Below are positions 7,583-15,204 of a DNA stretch of 15,204 nucleotides, in pieces. A program made the translations under genes and the position numbers. How positions within the stretch are numbered: the stretch's first letter is position 1; each line of letters begins with the position of its first letter. The notes beneath the pieces are model-generated. The model searched no databases. It was not told where the DNA came from and saw only the letters and a program-made list of their open reading frames with translations. The stretch is from positions 1-15,204 of the forward strand of contig DYON01000034.1 of NCBI GenBank assembly GCA_020720525.1, given 5' to 3'. Source of the DNA: Acetofilamentum sp. Its GTDB lineage: Bacteria > Bacteroidota > Bacteroidia > Bacteroidales > DTU049.

Positions 7583-7605
7583 CGCAACCCGACACGTAAA
7601 AAAAC

Positions 7606-7636
7606 TTGCAGGCTTACGTATTTTTACCTATCTTTG
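7606..7636 (+). promoter_or_regulatory. Bacteroidota-type promoter of the T9SS cargo gene
   Basis: TTGC at 7606-7609 is followed after 19 bases by TATCTTTG (7629-7636), an exact match to the Bacteroidota -7 consensus TAnnTTTG. Transcription would begin a few bases further on, leaving a leader of only about 8-10 bases before ATG 7651. The TTG at 7606 is in frame with the gene and could be mistaken for its start. It serves better as the -33 element, because translation from it would put extra residues before a normal signal peptide. Confidence 0.75.
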
Positions 7637-7650
7637 CGAAAATTTTTAGC

Positions 7651-10164
7651 ATGATAGCAAGGGTTAGTCTGTCTGTTTTCCTCACCACCATTTTGACGTT
7701 AACCCTCTCAGCCCAGCAATGGATGCGATCTCCGTACTTAAAGGTATCGAAATCGGAAGCCAATTTTATTGATATGCACCAAGCATTCGATGCTTGGTGG
7801 GGCAACAAACCCTACGAAAAAAGCAAAGGGTTCAAACAATTCAAACGATGGGAGTATATGATGGCTCCACTTTGCTTTCCCGATGGTCAATTGCCCTCGG
7901 CTTCGCGCTTTATCGATGCATACAACAATGCCACCAAAGCAGCCGAAAACGAAAAAGAAAGCGATGCAACTGCCAACTGGATTCCTTTGGGAATTACAAC
8001 TTGGACCAATGGAAACAGTGGCTACAATCCAGGCAATGGTAGGGTAAATTTCATTGCCGAACATCCCACCGATTCCAATATTCTTTACGTTGCAACTCCA
8101 AGTGGTGGCGTTTGGCAAACCGAAAATGGTGGCGCCAACTGGACAACCACATTCGACAATCAAGTCCGATTGGGCACATCGTGTGTGGCTATTCACCCAA
8201 CCAACCCCAATGTGGTTTTTGTTGGAACTGGCGACAAAGACAGCTGGGATACCGAAGCTTATGGAATTGTGAAATCGGAAAACGATGGGGCAACATGGGG
8301 CAACGGTGGTTTGAATTCTGGAATTGGCTTTACCAATATTAACAAGATACTCATTAACCCTCAGAATCCAAATTCGATGCTTGTTTGCACTCCTTACAAT
8401 ATTTTCAAATCGCTCAATGGTGGAATAAATTGGAGTTCGGTGTATTCGGGCAACGATATACGCAACATGGTGTATAAACCAGGCGACACCACTACCGTTT
8501 ATTGTGGAGGTGATCGATTCCTAAAAAGTACAGATGGAGGCAATTCGTTTGTTGCCAACAATACAGTTCCTAACGACACTTGCCGCATTGAAATAGCTGT
8601 AACACCTGCAAATCCTGCTTATGTGTATATTATTGCCTCAAATTCACAAAATTCGTTTGGAGGTGTATATCGTTCGGTAAATAGTGGCACGAGCTTCACC
8701 CAAATGTCATCGTCGCCCAATATTCTTGGCTATTCCGAAGTAGGCGACGATGATGCTGGTCAGGCATGGTACGACTTGGCAATTGCTGTTTCGCCAATAG
8801 ATGCCAACCAAGTATTTGTTGGAGGCGTAAATGTGTGGCGAAGCAACAATGGTGGAGCCAACTGGGATATTCTTACTCACTGGGTGTATGGTGGTGGCTA
8901 CGAATACAGCCATGCCGACATACATTATCTCGGTTTTTATGGAACACGCTTATATTGTGGTAGCGATGGTGGTGCATTCGTTAGCCACGATTTTGGCGAC
9001 ACTTGGAACGACATTTCGTCGGGTTTGGAAATAACGCAATTCTATGCCTTCAGCAATTCGAAAGTTGACGATTATTTTGTTGTTGGTGGTGCACAAGACA
9101 ATGGAAGCAATGTTTTCGATAATGGCAGCTATACACATGTGTTTGGAGCAGATGGATTTGATGCTTTGACCGACTATACCAACAAAGATATTTTTTATGC
9201 ATCGTACCAAAATGGCGGCATTTTGCGCACGATTGATGGTGGCGAAAATTTCGATTATATCAACACAACAGGTCAAGAAGGAAGCTGGCTCACGCCATTG
9301 GCAATGAGCCCGCAAAACTCTTCGGTCATTTTTATGGGACTCGAAGATTTGTTTGTAAGCAACGATGGTGGCGACAATTGGAACGACCTCACCAATGGTC
9401 TCACTTTTGGAGAGCGAATCGACAAACTTACAATAGCTCCAACAGGCACAAACGATATTTATTTTTCCAATAGCAACACATTGTATTATTCGCACGACGG
9501 TGGTTCTAATTGGACCAGCACTACTCCTGCTGGTTCGTTTTACATTACTGGTATTGCCGTAAGTCATACCAATGCCAATAAGCTATGGATAACAGCTTCG
9601 GCATCGAGTGGCGACCGAGTTTTCAAAAGTGAAAATGGTGGTGTATCGTGGACAAATGTTACCGGTGCAATGAGTAGTTTGGGATTGAATTGCATCATCG
9701 AAGATCCCAATTCGCCCGAAGGATTGTATGTTGGAACCAATATTGGTGTTTTTTATACCGACACAACCATGGCAGCATGGATTAATTTCGACACTGGACT
9801 CCCAAAAGCGATTGTGAGAGAATTGGAAATTAACGCTCCAGGAACAAAATTGCGCGCTGCTACTTATGGTCGAGGAATGTGGGAAACGCATTTATACAGT
9901 TCCACGGGCATCGAAAACAACAATGCAACGGTGGTTGAGATTTTCCCCAACCCAGCAGCCGAATTCATCAGCATTCAAACCATCGAAGGCAAAGCACCCG
10001 AAATCATACGCATTTTTGATGTTTCGGGACGCATTATTTCGACCGAAACTACCAATTCGAATCCAGCAATTCTCGATGTACGCAACTTACCCACAGGCAA
10101 TTACTATCTTCGTTTAGAAAGCGAAGGGGAGATTTTGGATGTTCAAAAAATAATGGTTTTGTAG
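7651..10164 (+). CDS. Secreted Asp-box beta-propeller protein with T9SS type A sorting domain
   Basis: This 837-residue protein starts at ATG 7651, giving a signal peptide (MIARVSLSVFLTTILTLTLSAQ). The body holds at least eleven Asp-box-like hairpin motifs of the S-x-[DN]-x-G-x-[TSN]-[WF] kind, including TENGGANW, SENDGATW, SLNGGINW, STDGGNSF, SNNGGANW, TIDGGENF, SNDGGDNW, SHDGGSNW and SENGGVSW. These mark blades of sialidase/sortilin/GH74-like beta-propellers, and the number suggests two. From about residue 755 comes a T9SS type A sorting domain: VEIFPNPAAEFISI, IRIFDVSGRII, LPTGNYYLRLE and a final QKIMVL. The protein should cross the inner membrane by Sec and the outer membrane by T9SS, then be anchored or released at the surface. 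A glycosidase role is possible because GH74 and sialidases share the fold, but no catalytic residues can be assigned. A binding or adhesion role is equally open. It has its own promoter. Confidence 0.88.
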   Translation: MIARVSLSVFLTTILTLTLSAQQWMRSPYLKVSKSEANFIDMHQAFDAWWGNKPYEKSKGFKQFKRWEYMMAPLCFPDGQLPSASRFIDAYNNATKAAENEKESDATANWIPLGITTWTNGNSGYNPGNGRVNFIAEHPTDSNILYVATPSGGVWQTENGGANWTTTFDNQVRLGTSCVAIHPTNPNVVFVGTGDKDSWDTEAYGIVKSENDGATWGNGGLNSGIGFTNINKILINPQNPNSMLVCTPYNIFKSLNGGINWSSVYSGNDIRNMVYKPGDTTTVYCGGDRFLKSTDGGNSFVANNTVPNDTCRIEIAVTPANPAYVYIIASNSQNSFGGVYRSVNSGTSFTQMSSSPNILGYSEVGDDDAGQAWYDLAIAVSPIDANQVFVGGVNVWRSNNGGANWDILTHWVYGGGYEYSHADIHYLGFYGTRLYCGSDGGAFVSHDFGDTWNDISSGLEITQFYAFSNSKVDDYFVVGGAQDNGSNVFDNGSYTHVFGADGFDALTDYTNKDIFYASYQNGGILRTIDGGENFDYINTTGQEGSWLTPLAMSPQNSSVIFMGLEDLFVSNDGGDNWNDLTNGLTFGERIDKLTIAPTGTNDIYFSNSNTLYYSHDGGSNWTSTTPAGSFYITGIAVSHTNANKLWITASASSGDRVFKSENGGVSWTNVTGAMSSLGLNCIIEDPNSPEGLYVGTNIGVFYTDTTMAAWINFDTGLPKAIVRELEINAPGTKLRAATYGRGMWETHLYSSTGIENNNATVVEIFPNPAAEFISIQTIEGKAPEIIRIFDVSGRIISTETTNSNPAILDVRNLPTGNYYLRLESEGEILDVQKIMVL

Positions 10165-10234
10165 TCTTTTTATTCGCTAAAGAAAGATTGCTTTCTTCAA
10201 ATAGTAAAGAACTATTAATGGTTTTTCGCAACAA

Positions 10235-10268
10235 TTTGCTATTTATTGGCTGGAATTTTGTATTTTTG
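10235..10268 (+). promoter_or_regulatory. Bacteroidota-type promoter of the cyclophilin gene
   Basis: TTTG at 10235-10238 is followed after 22 bases by TATTTTTG (10261-10268), an exact match to TAnnTTTG. It lies 19 bases upstream of the ATG at 10288, so the leader would be short. A weak AAGAAAG/CTTTCTT stem just upstream (10180-10197) might end transcription from the T9SS cargo gene, but it lacks a T-tract. Confidence 0.65.
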
Positions 10269-10287
10269 AAACATCAATTCTAAAACT

Positions 10288-10953
10288 ATGAAAAACACTA
10301 TTTTTGCAACCATTTTGTTTGCAGCTGTATCGTTGGGTTTATTTGCTCAAGATACACCTGAGGGCACAAAAGTTCTTATTTCCACTTCGATGGGAGACAT
10401 TAAAGTAGTTTTGTACGACAAAACCCCTTTGCATCGCGACAATTTCGTGAAATTGGCAAAAGAAAGCTATTTCGATGGCACATTGTTTCATAGAGTTATC
10501 AATCAATTCATGATTCAAGGTGGCGACCCCGATAGCCGCGATGCCAAACCAAAGAAAATGCTTGGAAATGGCGGTCCCGACTATACTATTCCTTTTGAAT
10601 ATGTACCTGAGTATTTTCACAAGCGTGGTGCATTGGCTGCTGCTCGTATGGGCGACGATGTAAACCCCGAGAAAGCCAGTTCGGGTTCACAGTTTTACAT
10701 TGTTCAGGGAAGAACTTTCTCCGAAGAAGAGCTCACTCAAATTGAGGGGCGATTGAATAAAAAATTCCCTACCGAACAACGCGAAATTTACAAAAAAACT
10801 GGAGGAACGCCATTTCTTGATGGTAATTATACCGTTTTTGGTGAAGTATATGAAGGAATGGATGTGGTAGATAAAATTGCGCAGGTAACTTGCGACAGCA
10901 ATAGTCGTCCGCTGGAAAACATTTCTATGACTGTTACTTTAATTACGAAGTAA
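10288..10953 (+). CDS. Exported cyclophilin-type peptidyl-prolyl cis-trans isomerase
   Basis: This 221-residue cyclophilin speeds isomerisation of peptide bonds before proline, helping fold exported proteins. Residues 1-20 form a signal peptide (MKNTIFATILFAAVSLGLFA), so the enzyme acts in the periplasm. The core reads STSMGDIKVVLYDKTPLHRD, then LFHRVINQFMIQGGD with the catalytic Arg69, then the substrate-pocket segment GSQFYIVQG. Relative to short bacterial cyclophilins it carries a charged helical insertion after GSQFYIVQGRTF, containing EEELTQIEGRLNKKFPTEQR. Such insertions are common in Bacteroidota homologues. The fold closes with TVFGEVYEGMDVVDKIA. It has its own promoter, and its stop is 18 bases before pheS, so the two may share a transcript. 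Confidence 0.92.
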   Translation: MKNTIFATILFAAVSLGLFAQDTPEGTKVLISTSMGDIKVVLYDKTPLHRDNFVKLAKESYFDGTLFHRVINQFMIQGGDPDSRDAKPKKMLGNGGPDYTIPFEYVPEYFHKRGALAAARMGDDVNPEKASSGSQFYIVQGRTFSEEELTQIEGRLNKKFPTEQREIYKKTGGTPFLDGNYTVFGEVYEGMDVVDKIAQVTCDSNSRPLENISMTVTLITK

Positions 10954-10971
10954 CAAATTTCGAAACAAACT

Positions 10972-11991
10972 ATGAGAGAAGAGATTATAAATTGTAGCAA
11001 CGAAGTAACTGCTTTTGTTGCAAACAATGAGTCGGATGTTGAAGCATTTCGAATTAAATATTCAGGCAAAAAAGGAATACTCAACGATTTTTTTGCACGT
11101 TTCAAAGATGTGCCCAACAACGAGAAAAAGGAAACTGGACAGGTTTTGAATCAATTGAAAATGCTGGTTGCTGAAAAAATAGAAAGCCTAACTTCCCAGT
11201 TTCAATCGGGTCAGCAATCGACGATAAAGATTGACGATTACACACGTCCAGCTCAATTCGATTTTGCGGGATCGCGACATCCTATATCGATTGTTCGAAA
11301 CAAAATGATCTCTATCTTTGAGCGAATGGGATTTTCGGTTGAAGAAGGCCCCGAAATTGAAGACGACTGGCACAATTTCTCGGCACTCAATTTTCCACCC
11401 GAGCACCCTGCACGCGATATGCAAGACACGTTTTTCATCGACACCAATCCCGATATTGCCTTGCGCACACACACTTCGTCGGTGCAAATACGTGTAATGG
11501 AAAACAACAAGCCACCCATTCGCAGCATTTTCCCTGGACGTGTTTATCGCAACGAAGCCATTTCGGCTCGAGCTCATTGCTTTTTTCACCAAATTGAAGG
11601 ATTGTATGTTGATAAAAATGTCACATTTGCCGATTTGAAGCACGCTTTGTTGCATTTTTCGCGCGAAATGTTCGATTCAAAAACCAATATACGATTGCGC
11701 CCATCCTACTTCCCTTTTACAGAGCCATCGGCCGAAATGGACATCTCGTGCAATCTTTGCGGTGGAGAAGGATGTGCCTTTTGCAAATACACAGGTTGGG
11801 TAGAGATTCTCGGCTGTGGAATGGTTGACCCAAACGTTTTGCAGAATTGCAATATCGACCCAACTGTTTATACGGGATATGCTTTTGGTGTTGGCGTTGA
11901 GCGCATTACCAATTTGCTCTATGGGGTGAAGGATTTGAGAATGTTTTCGGAAAACGACATCAGGTTTCTCGAACAATTCGAGGGAGCTTGA
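10972..11991 (+). CDS. pheS: Phenylalanine--tRNA ligase alpha subunit
   Basis: This 339-residue cytoplasmic subunit carries the catalytic core of the alpha2beta2 class II synthetase that charges tRNA-Phe. The N-terminal coiled-coil arm spans about 1-85. Class II motif 1 lies in SRHPISIVRNKMISIFERMG (101-120). Motif 2 is around PGRVYRNEAISARAHCFFHQ (188-207). Motif 3 is GVGVERITNLLYGVKDLR (306-323). The amino-acid pocket segment FTEPSAEMDI is intact. Cysteines C260, C263, C268 and C271 form a CxxC-x4-CxxC cluster before GWVEILGCGMV; similar clusters occur in related PheS proteins and could bind zinc. Length is normal, and ATG 10972 gives the expected start. pheT is not next to it: the gene is followed by a terminator and a polysaccharide operon, so the beta subunit must be encoded elsewhere, as is common in this phylum. 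Confidence 0.96.
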   Translation: MREEIINCSNEVTAFVANNESDVEAFRIKYSGKKGILNDFFARFKDVPNNEKKETGQVLNQLKMLVAEKIESLTSQFQSGQQSTIKIDDYTRPAQFDFAGSRHPISIVRNKMISIFERMGFSVEEGPEIEDDWHNFSALNFPPEHPARDMQDTFFIDTNPDIALRTHTSSVQIRVMENNKPPIRSIFPGRVYRNEAISARAHCFFHQIEGLYVDKNVTFADLKHALLHFSREMFDSKTNIRLRPSYFPFTEPSAEMDISCNLCGGEGCAFCKYTGWVEILGCGMVDPNVLQNCNIDPTVYTGYAFGVGVERITNLLYGVKDLRMFSENDIRFLEQFEGA

Positions 11992-12017
11992 TAATACTGA
12001 CACAATAATTGCATTTT

Positions 12018-12051
12018 AAAAAAGCGTATTGGTTTTCGATGCGCTTTTTTT
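12018..12051 (+). terminator. Rho-independent terminator after pheS
   Basis: AAAAAAGCGTAT (12018-12029) pairs with ATGCGCTTTTTT (12039-12050), giving 12 base pairs with one G-U pair around a 9-base loop, and ends in seven T. The A-run in the left arm makes it usable in both directions. It separates the cyclophilin-pheS unit from the polysaccharide operon. Confidence 0.85.
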
Positions 12052-12255
12052 GTGCCAAATCTAATAATGCATCAAAAATAAACATTACAACCATTGGTCA
12101 AAATCGTTTTCTTCATAAAACTAATCCCAATGTGAATGGATATTGTCAAAATAATTCTTACTAAACATAGAGTTTATTCCAATTTTCAACCATCAAAAAA
12201 GACAACCAATATGACAATCCAAAATTTATCAAGCAAGCAGATTATCTAATAGTTG

Positions 12256-12284
12256 TTGTCCGTCCGAATTTTTCAATAAATTTG
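12256..12284 (+). promoter_or_regulatory. Bacteroidota-type promoter of the wecB polysaccharide operon
   Basis: TAAATTTG at 12277-12284 matches TAnnTTTG exactly. TTG at 12256-12258 lies 18 bases upstream, and another TTG at 12253-12255 lies 21 bases upstream, so either can be the -33 element. The leader to ATG 12324 would be about 30-35 bases. The TTG at 12282, in frame with wecB, is part of the -7 box and is not a credible start codon. Confidence 0.75.
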
Positions 12285-12323
12285 CATGGTCGAAATTGGA
12301 TAAATAATAGCATTACAAAGACG

Positions 12324-13508
12324 ATGAAAAAAGTGTTGGTGGTTTTTGGCACAAGACCAGAAGCAATAAAAATGGCTCCTTTGATTATGGAATTGCGAAA
12401 TCGTTCCAACAATTTTGCAACGGTTGTGTGTGTAACCGCTCAGCATCGACAAATGCTTGATCAAGTTCTCGAAATTTTCGACATTGTTCCCGATATAGAC
12501 CTCAACATCATGCATAAAGGTCAAGACCTCACCGATGTTTCAATCAACGTATTGGAAGGGATGCGAAGTGTGATTTTGGAACAAAAACCAGACTTGGTGC
12601 TTGTACATGGCGACACTACCACTTCTACAGCTACAGCATTGGCTGCGTTTTATCAGCAAGTTCCAGTTGGACATATCGAAGCTGGATTGAGAACATACAA
12701 TATTTATAGTCCATGGCCCGAAGAAATGAATAGACAAGTTACCAGTCGCTTAACTACCTATCATTTTGCCCCAACGGCACTATCGTTGCAAAATTTACTT
12801 TCCGAAGGCATTGCCCCAAAAAATATTGAGGTTACGGGCAATACTGTTATAGACGCTTTGTTTTGGATTTTAAACAAAATAACCACAACTGAGGGGATTG
12901 CAGCGAATATTGAGGATGAACTAAGTCAATTTGGGCTTCCTAAAAGTCTAGTTCAATTGTGGGATGGATGCAATTCGAGTAGGAAGCTCGTTCTTATAAC
13001 CGGTCATAGACGAGAGAATTTTGGAGACGGTTTTATTCAAATTTGCGAAGCTATTCGCTCCCTGTCATTGCAATTGCCCGATGTCGATTTTGTATATCCC
13101 ATGCATCTTAACCCGAATGTAAGAAACCCCATCAACGATATTTTTGGGTCAGAGGAAAGCAGAAAAATAAACAATATATTTTTTATTGAACCCTTGCAAT
13201 ATCTGCCATTTGTTTACCTGATGAAGAAATGCATGATAGTACTCACCGATAGCGGAGGCATTCAAGAAGAAGCACCCAGCTTAGGCAAACCAGTTTTGGT
13301 AATGCGCAACACAACCGAACGTCCCGAAGCAATTGAGGCTGGTACTGTAAAGCTAGTAGGAACAAGCAAGGATTTGATTATTGATGAAATAACAAGGCTT
13401 GTTTCGAATCCTGAAGCCTATTCACTGATGGCTCAAGCCCAAAATCCATATGGCGACGGAAAAGCCAGCAAAAGAATCGTTCAAAAATTAATTGAAGTTC
13501 TTGAATAA
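12324..13508 (+). CDS. wecB: UDP-N-acetylglucosamine 2-epimerase (non-hydrolysing)
   Basis: This 394-residue cytoplasmic enzyme interconverts UDP-GlcNAc and UDP-ManNAc, the entry to ManNAc-type sugars of capsules, O-antigens and related glycans. It has the GT-B-like fold. Visible landmarks are GTRPEAIKMAPLI at 9-21, D97 in VHGDTTT, E119 in HIEAGLRT, SPWPEEMNR near 129-137, H228 in ITGHRRENFGDG, YPMHLNPNVR near 258-267, and TDSGGIQEEAPSLGKPVLVMR near 308-328. Residues equivalent to the catalytic Asp, Glu and His of the E. coli enzyme are therefore all present. ATG 12324 gives the usual MKKVLVVFGTRPE start; an upstream in-frame TTG at 12282 falls in the promoter. It is the first gene of a polysaccharide operon, followed at once by the flippase. 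No UDP-ManNAc dehydrogenase is in the window. Confidence 0.95.
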   Translation: MKKVLVVFGTRPEAIKMAPLIMELRNRSNNFATVVCVTAQHRQMLDQVLEIFDIVPDIDLNIMHKGQDLTDVSINVLEGMRSVILEQKPDLVLVHGDTTTSTATALAAFYQQVPVGHIEAGLRTYNIYSPWPEEMNRQVTSRLTTYHFAPTALSLQNLLSEGIAPKNIEVTGNTVIDALFWILNKITTTEGIAANIEDELSQFGLPKSLVQLWDGCNSSRKLVLITGHRRENFGDGFIQICEAIRSLSLQLPDVDFVYPMHLNPNVRNPINDIFGSEESRKINNIFFIEPLQYLPFVYLMKKCMIVLTDSGGIQEEAPSLGKPVLVMRNTTERPEAIEAGTVKLVGTSKDLIIDEITRLVSNPEAYSLMAQAQNPYGDGKASKRIVQKLIEVLE

Positions 13509-13542
13509 AACTACAGAAAAGATTTACCGTTTACTTCCATCG

Positions 13543-15204
13543 ATGCTCCGAAATCAATGGGATCGGATTTCAAATTCCGATATCGGAAGACGTATGGCAT
13601 TTGGTGCATTTTGGTCGCTGGCAGGTTCTATTATCGCGCAGGGGCTAATGCTTTTGGCAACCATTGTTGTAGCTCGAATATTAGGGAAGACTGAATTTGG
13701 CGAACTCGGCATGATTCGATCGACAGTAAACATGTTTGCTGTTTTCGCAGGTTTCGGACTTGGATTGACTGCAACAAAATATATTGCAGAATTTCGACAT
13801 AGTAAACCACAAAAAACAGGAAAAATAATCGGACTCACAACTCTTTTTGCTGCGGCAACTGGAGGTATTATTTCTGTCATTATAATTATAGCTGCCCCAT
13901 ATATTGCAGAACATAGCATCAATGCGCCGCAATTGACCAACGAAATTAGAATTGGTGCTGTAATGCTGTTTTTTAGTGCGCTAAATGGTGCTCAAACAGG
14001 CACTTTATCGGGCTTTGAGGCTTTCAAATCGATTGCCAAAGTAAATCTTATTTCTGGGGTGCTTGCTTTCCCGATTCAAATTGGTTGCACCTACCTGCTT
14101 GGATTGCAAGGAGCTGTAATAGGCTTTGGTCTCAACTTCTTGATAATGTGGGTTTTAAACTTTTTCACAATGCGTCGTGTGGTGGCAAAAGCTGGTATAA
14201 AAATTCAATTCAAAGGAGCTTGGGACGAATGGCCAGTATTGTGGAAATTCAGCTTGCCCGCACTACTTTCGGGTATTTTGGTTGCGCCTGTCATGTGGGC
14301 TTGCAATGCTTTGCTCGTTAATAAGCCAGACGGTTACGGCGAAATGGCGGTGTTCGATGCTGCCAACCAGTGGCGAAATGCCATTTTATTCATTCCTGCA
14401 ATACTTAGCCAGATAGCGTTACCTCTTTTGTCGGCTCATGTTGGAAACAAAATCCAGTTTAGAAGAATTCTGCTTGTGAATATTAAGCTTAATGCGACTA
14501 TTTCATTTTTTGTTGCTGGTGTTGTTTCGTTATTGTCAATTTTCATCATGAAATCGTATGGAAGTGGTTTTTCAAATGGATATGTCGTTTTAATTATTCT
14601 TTCCTTTTCGTCGGTATTGGTTGCTATCAACAATATTATTGGACAAGCAATTGCAAGTAAAGGCAAGATGTGGGCTGGTTTTATGCTCAATCTTATTTGG
14701 AGCATAGCGTTGCTGGGTTTTACATATTATTTTCTAAACAAAGGTTTTGGTTCCATGGGAATAGCATTAGCCCTTCTCTTTTCATATTCTATTCATACAA
14801 TAACTCAATCGTTTTTTATTTATTTCAACCTAAAAAATCAGTCGGCAGCAAATACCGAAAATCGAAAAAAAATGCTCTATATAATGCATGTGAGCTGGTA
14901 CTGGATTAAACAACGTCCGCATTTTCTTGCTATCAATCTGAGTGAATATTTCAACACGACTATTCTTTACCCAATGTCGGTTCGCTATTGGCGCAACAAA
15001 AAAACCACACCCGAAAACTGCATGGCAATTCCACAATTTCCACTAAGTCGGTTCTCGATAATTAAAAAACTCAATATTCAACTGTATCGATTTTCAACAA
15101 AACGTAAGCTAAAAAACTGCGATATTGTGTGGTTTGGTAACCCCGACGATTTCGTTTTCGTTTCGGATTTAATACCTTCCAAAGTATATGTCATTTATGA
15201 CTGC
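13543..15204 (+). CDS. Wzx-type polysaccharide flippase fused in frame to a glycosyltransferase (partial, runs off the window)
   Basis: One frame is open without a stop from 13492 to the window end. Possible starts are ATG 13543 (used here), TTG 13501 (overlapping wecB by 8 bases) and ATG 13594, which begins MAFGAFWSLAG. From 13543, 554 residues are visible. Residues 18 to about 430 show about 12 hydrophobic segments and the Wzx/MATE-like opening LLATIVVARILGKTEFGELG, which marks a flippase moving lipid-linked oligosaccharide across the inner membrane. About 15 polar residues follow the last helix (LKNQSAANTENRKK). Met444 (ATG 14872) then begins a second, soluble domain: SWYWIKQRPHFLA, FPLSRFSIIKKLN, DIVWFGNPDDF and VYVIYDC. 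This resembles the N-terminal half of GT4/GT1-type glycosyltransferases, where the cue is W.WIKQRPHFLA and a later YDC. The two are normally separate genes. A true fusion, a lost stop codon or a sequence error would all look like this. Confidence 0.82.
   Translation, partial: MLRNQWDRISNSDIGRRMAFGAFWSLAGSIIAQGLMLLATIVVARILGKTEFGELGMIRSTVNMFAVFAGFGLGLTATKYIAEFRHSKPQKTGKIIGLTTLFAAATGGIISVIIIIAAPYIAEHSINAPQLTNEIRIGAVMLFFSALNGAQTGTLSGFEAFKSIAKVNLISGVLAFPIQIGCTYLLGLQGAVIGFGLNFLIMWVLNFFTMRRVVAKAGIKIQFKGAWDEWPVLWKFSLPALLSGILVAPVMWACNALLVNKPDGYGEMAVFDAANQWRNAILFIPAILSQIALPLLSAHVGNKIQFRRILLVNIKLNATISFFVAGVVSLLSIFIMKSYGSGFSNGYVVLIILSFSSVLVAINNIIGQAIASKGKMWAGFMLNLIWSIALLGFTYYFLNKGFGSMGIALALLFSYSIHTITQSFFIYFNLKNQSAANTENRKKMLYIMHVSWYWIKQRPHFLAINLSEYFNTTILYPMSVRYWRNKKTTPENCMAIPQFPLSRFSIIKKLNIQLYRFSTKRKLKNCDIVWFGNPDDFVFVSDLIPSKVYVIYDC

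Larger units (their letters stand above)
11992..12323. other. 332-base intergenic region between pheS and wecB
   Basis: The region contains the pheS terminator near its start and the wecB promoter near its end. Between them, about 12052-12250 is AT-rich with frequent stops in all frames. I see no gene, RNA gene or repeat there. Confidence 0.7.

Noticed and set aside
8950..9567. 205-codon open frame on the minus strand
   Set aside because: It lies wholly inside the T9SS cargo gene. Its open length follows from the repetitive Asn/Gly-rich codons on the other strand, and the translation shows no recognisable domain.
10180..10197. AAGAAAG/CTTTCTT hairpin after the T9SS cargo gene as a terminator
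   Set aside because: The stem is only 7 bp, low in GC and not followed by a T-tract, so it is too weak to annotate as a terminator on its own.
13554..13940. 128-codon open frame on the minus strand opposite the flippase
   Set aside because: The + strand here encodes clear flippase transmembrane segments in a longer open frame. The minus-strand product has no recognisable features.

Overview
The window looks like a chromosomal piece of a Bacteroidota (Bacteroidetes) bacterium, probably near the Bacteroidales, although species and family cannot be read from it. The evidence is a secreted protein ending in a type IX secretion (T9SS) type A sorting domain, a TPR/PD40 protein of the PorE-like kind, promoters of the Bacteroidota form TTG-N(18-23)-TAnnTTTG, few clear Shine-Dalgarno sequences, and AT-leaning coding DNA. 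Every gene I can support is on the + strand. I see no rRNA, tRNA, CRISPR array, insertion sequence or replication origin.

Layout. Bases 1-394 are non-coding apart from a possible 12-codon tail of an upstream gene. They hold a perfect 14-bp hairpin terminator, a second GC-rich hairpin that looks like a dispersed intergenic repeat, and a short direct repeat on either side of the pair. Next come two overlapping nucleotide-sugar genes, a UDP-glucuronate decarboxylase (UDP-xylose synthase) and a dTDP-4-dehydrorhamnose reductase (395-2187). A broken KilA-N gene follows (2281-2622), keeping both ends but lacking its middle. A phosphoglucomutase/phosphomannomutase follows (2651-4363). Then comes a tight cluster (4411-7582): a periplasmic TPR/PD40 protein without the usual OmpA anchor, a DnaQ-type 3'-5' exonuclease and a fumarylacetoacetase-family hydrolase. 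A large T9SS-exported Asp-box propeller protein (7651-10164) has its own promoter. An exported cyclophilin (10288-10953) and pheS (10972-11991) follow, closed by a strong terminator. A new promoter then starts a surface-polysaccharide operon: wecB (12324-13508), and an open frame that joins a Wzx-type flippase directly to a glycosyltransferase and runs off the window end.

How the genes fit together. Both edges make precursors or machinery for surface glycans: UDP-xylose, a deoxysugar reductase and hexose-phosphate interconversion on the left; UDP-ManNAc, flipping and glycosyl transfer on the right. The middle mixes envelope and export functions (PD40 protein, T9SS cargo, exported cyclophilin) with housekeeping (PheS, exonuclease).

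Most worth a second look: the flippase-glycosyltransferase single reading frame, which is easy to miss because it has no stop in the window; the KilA-N remnant with an apparently internal deletion; the PorE-like protein lacking OmpA; and two places where a TTG that could be called as a start codon actually lies inside a promoter element.
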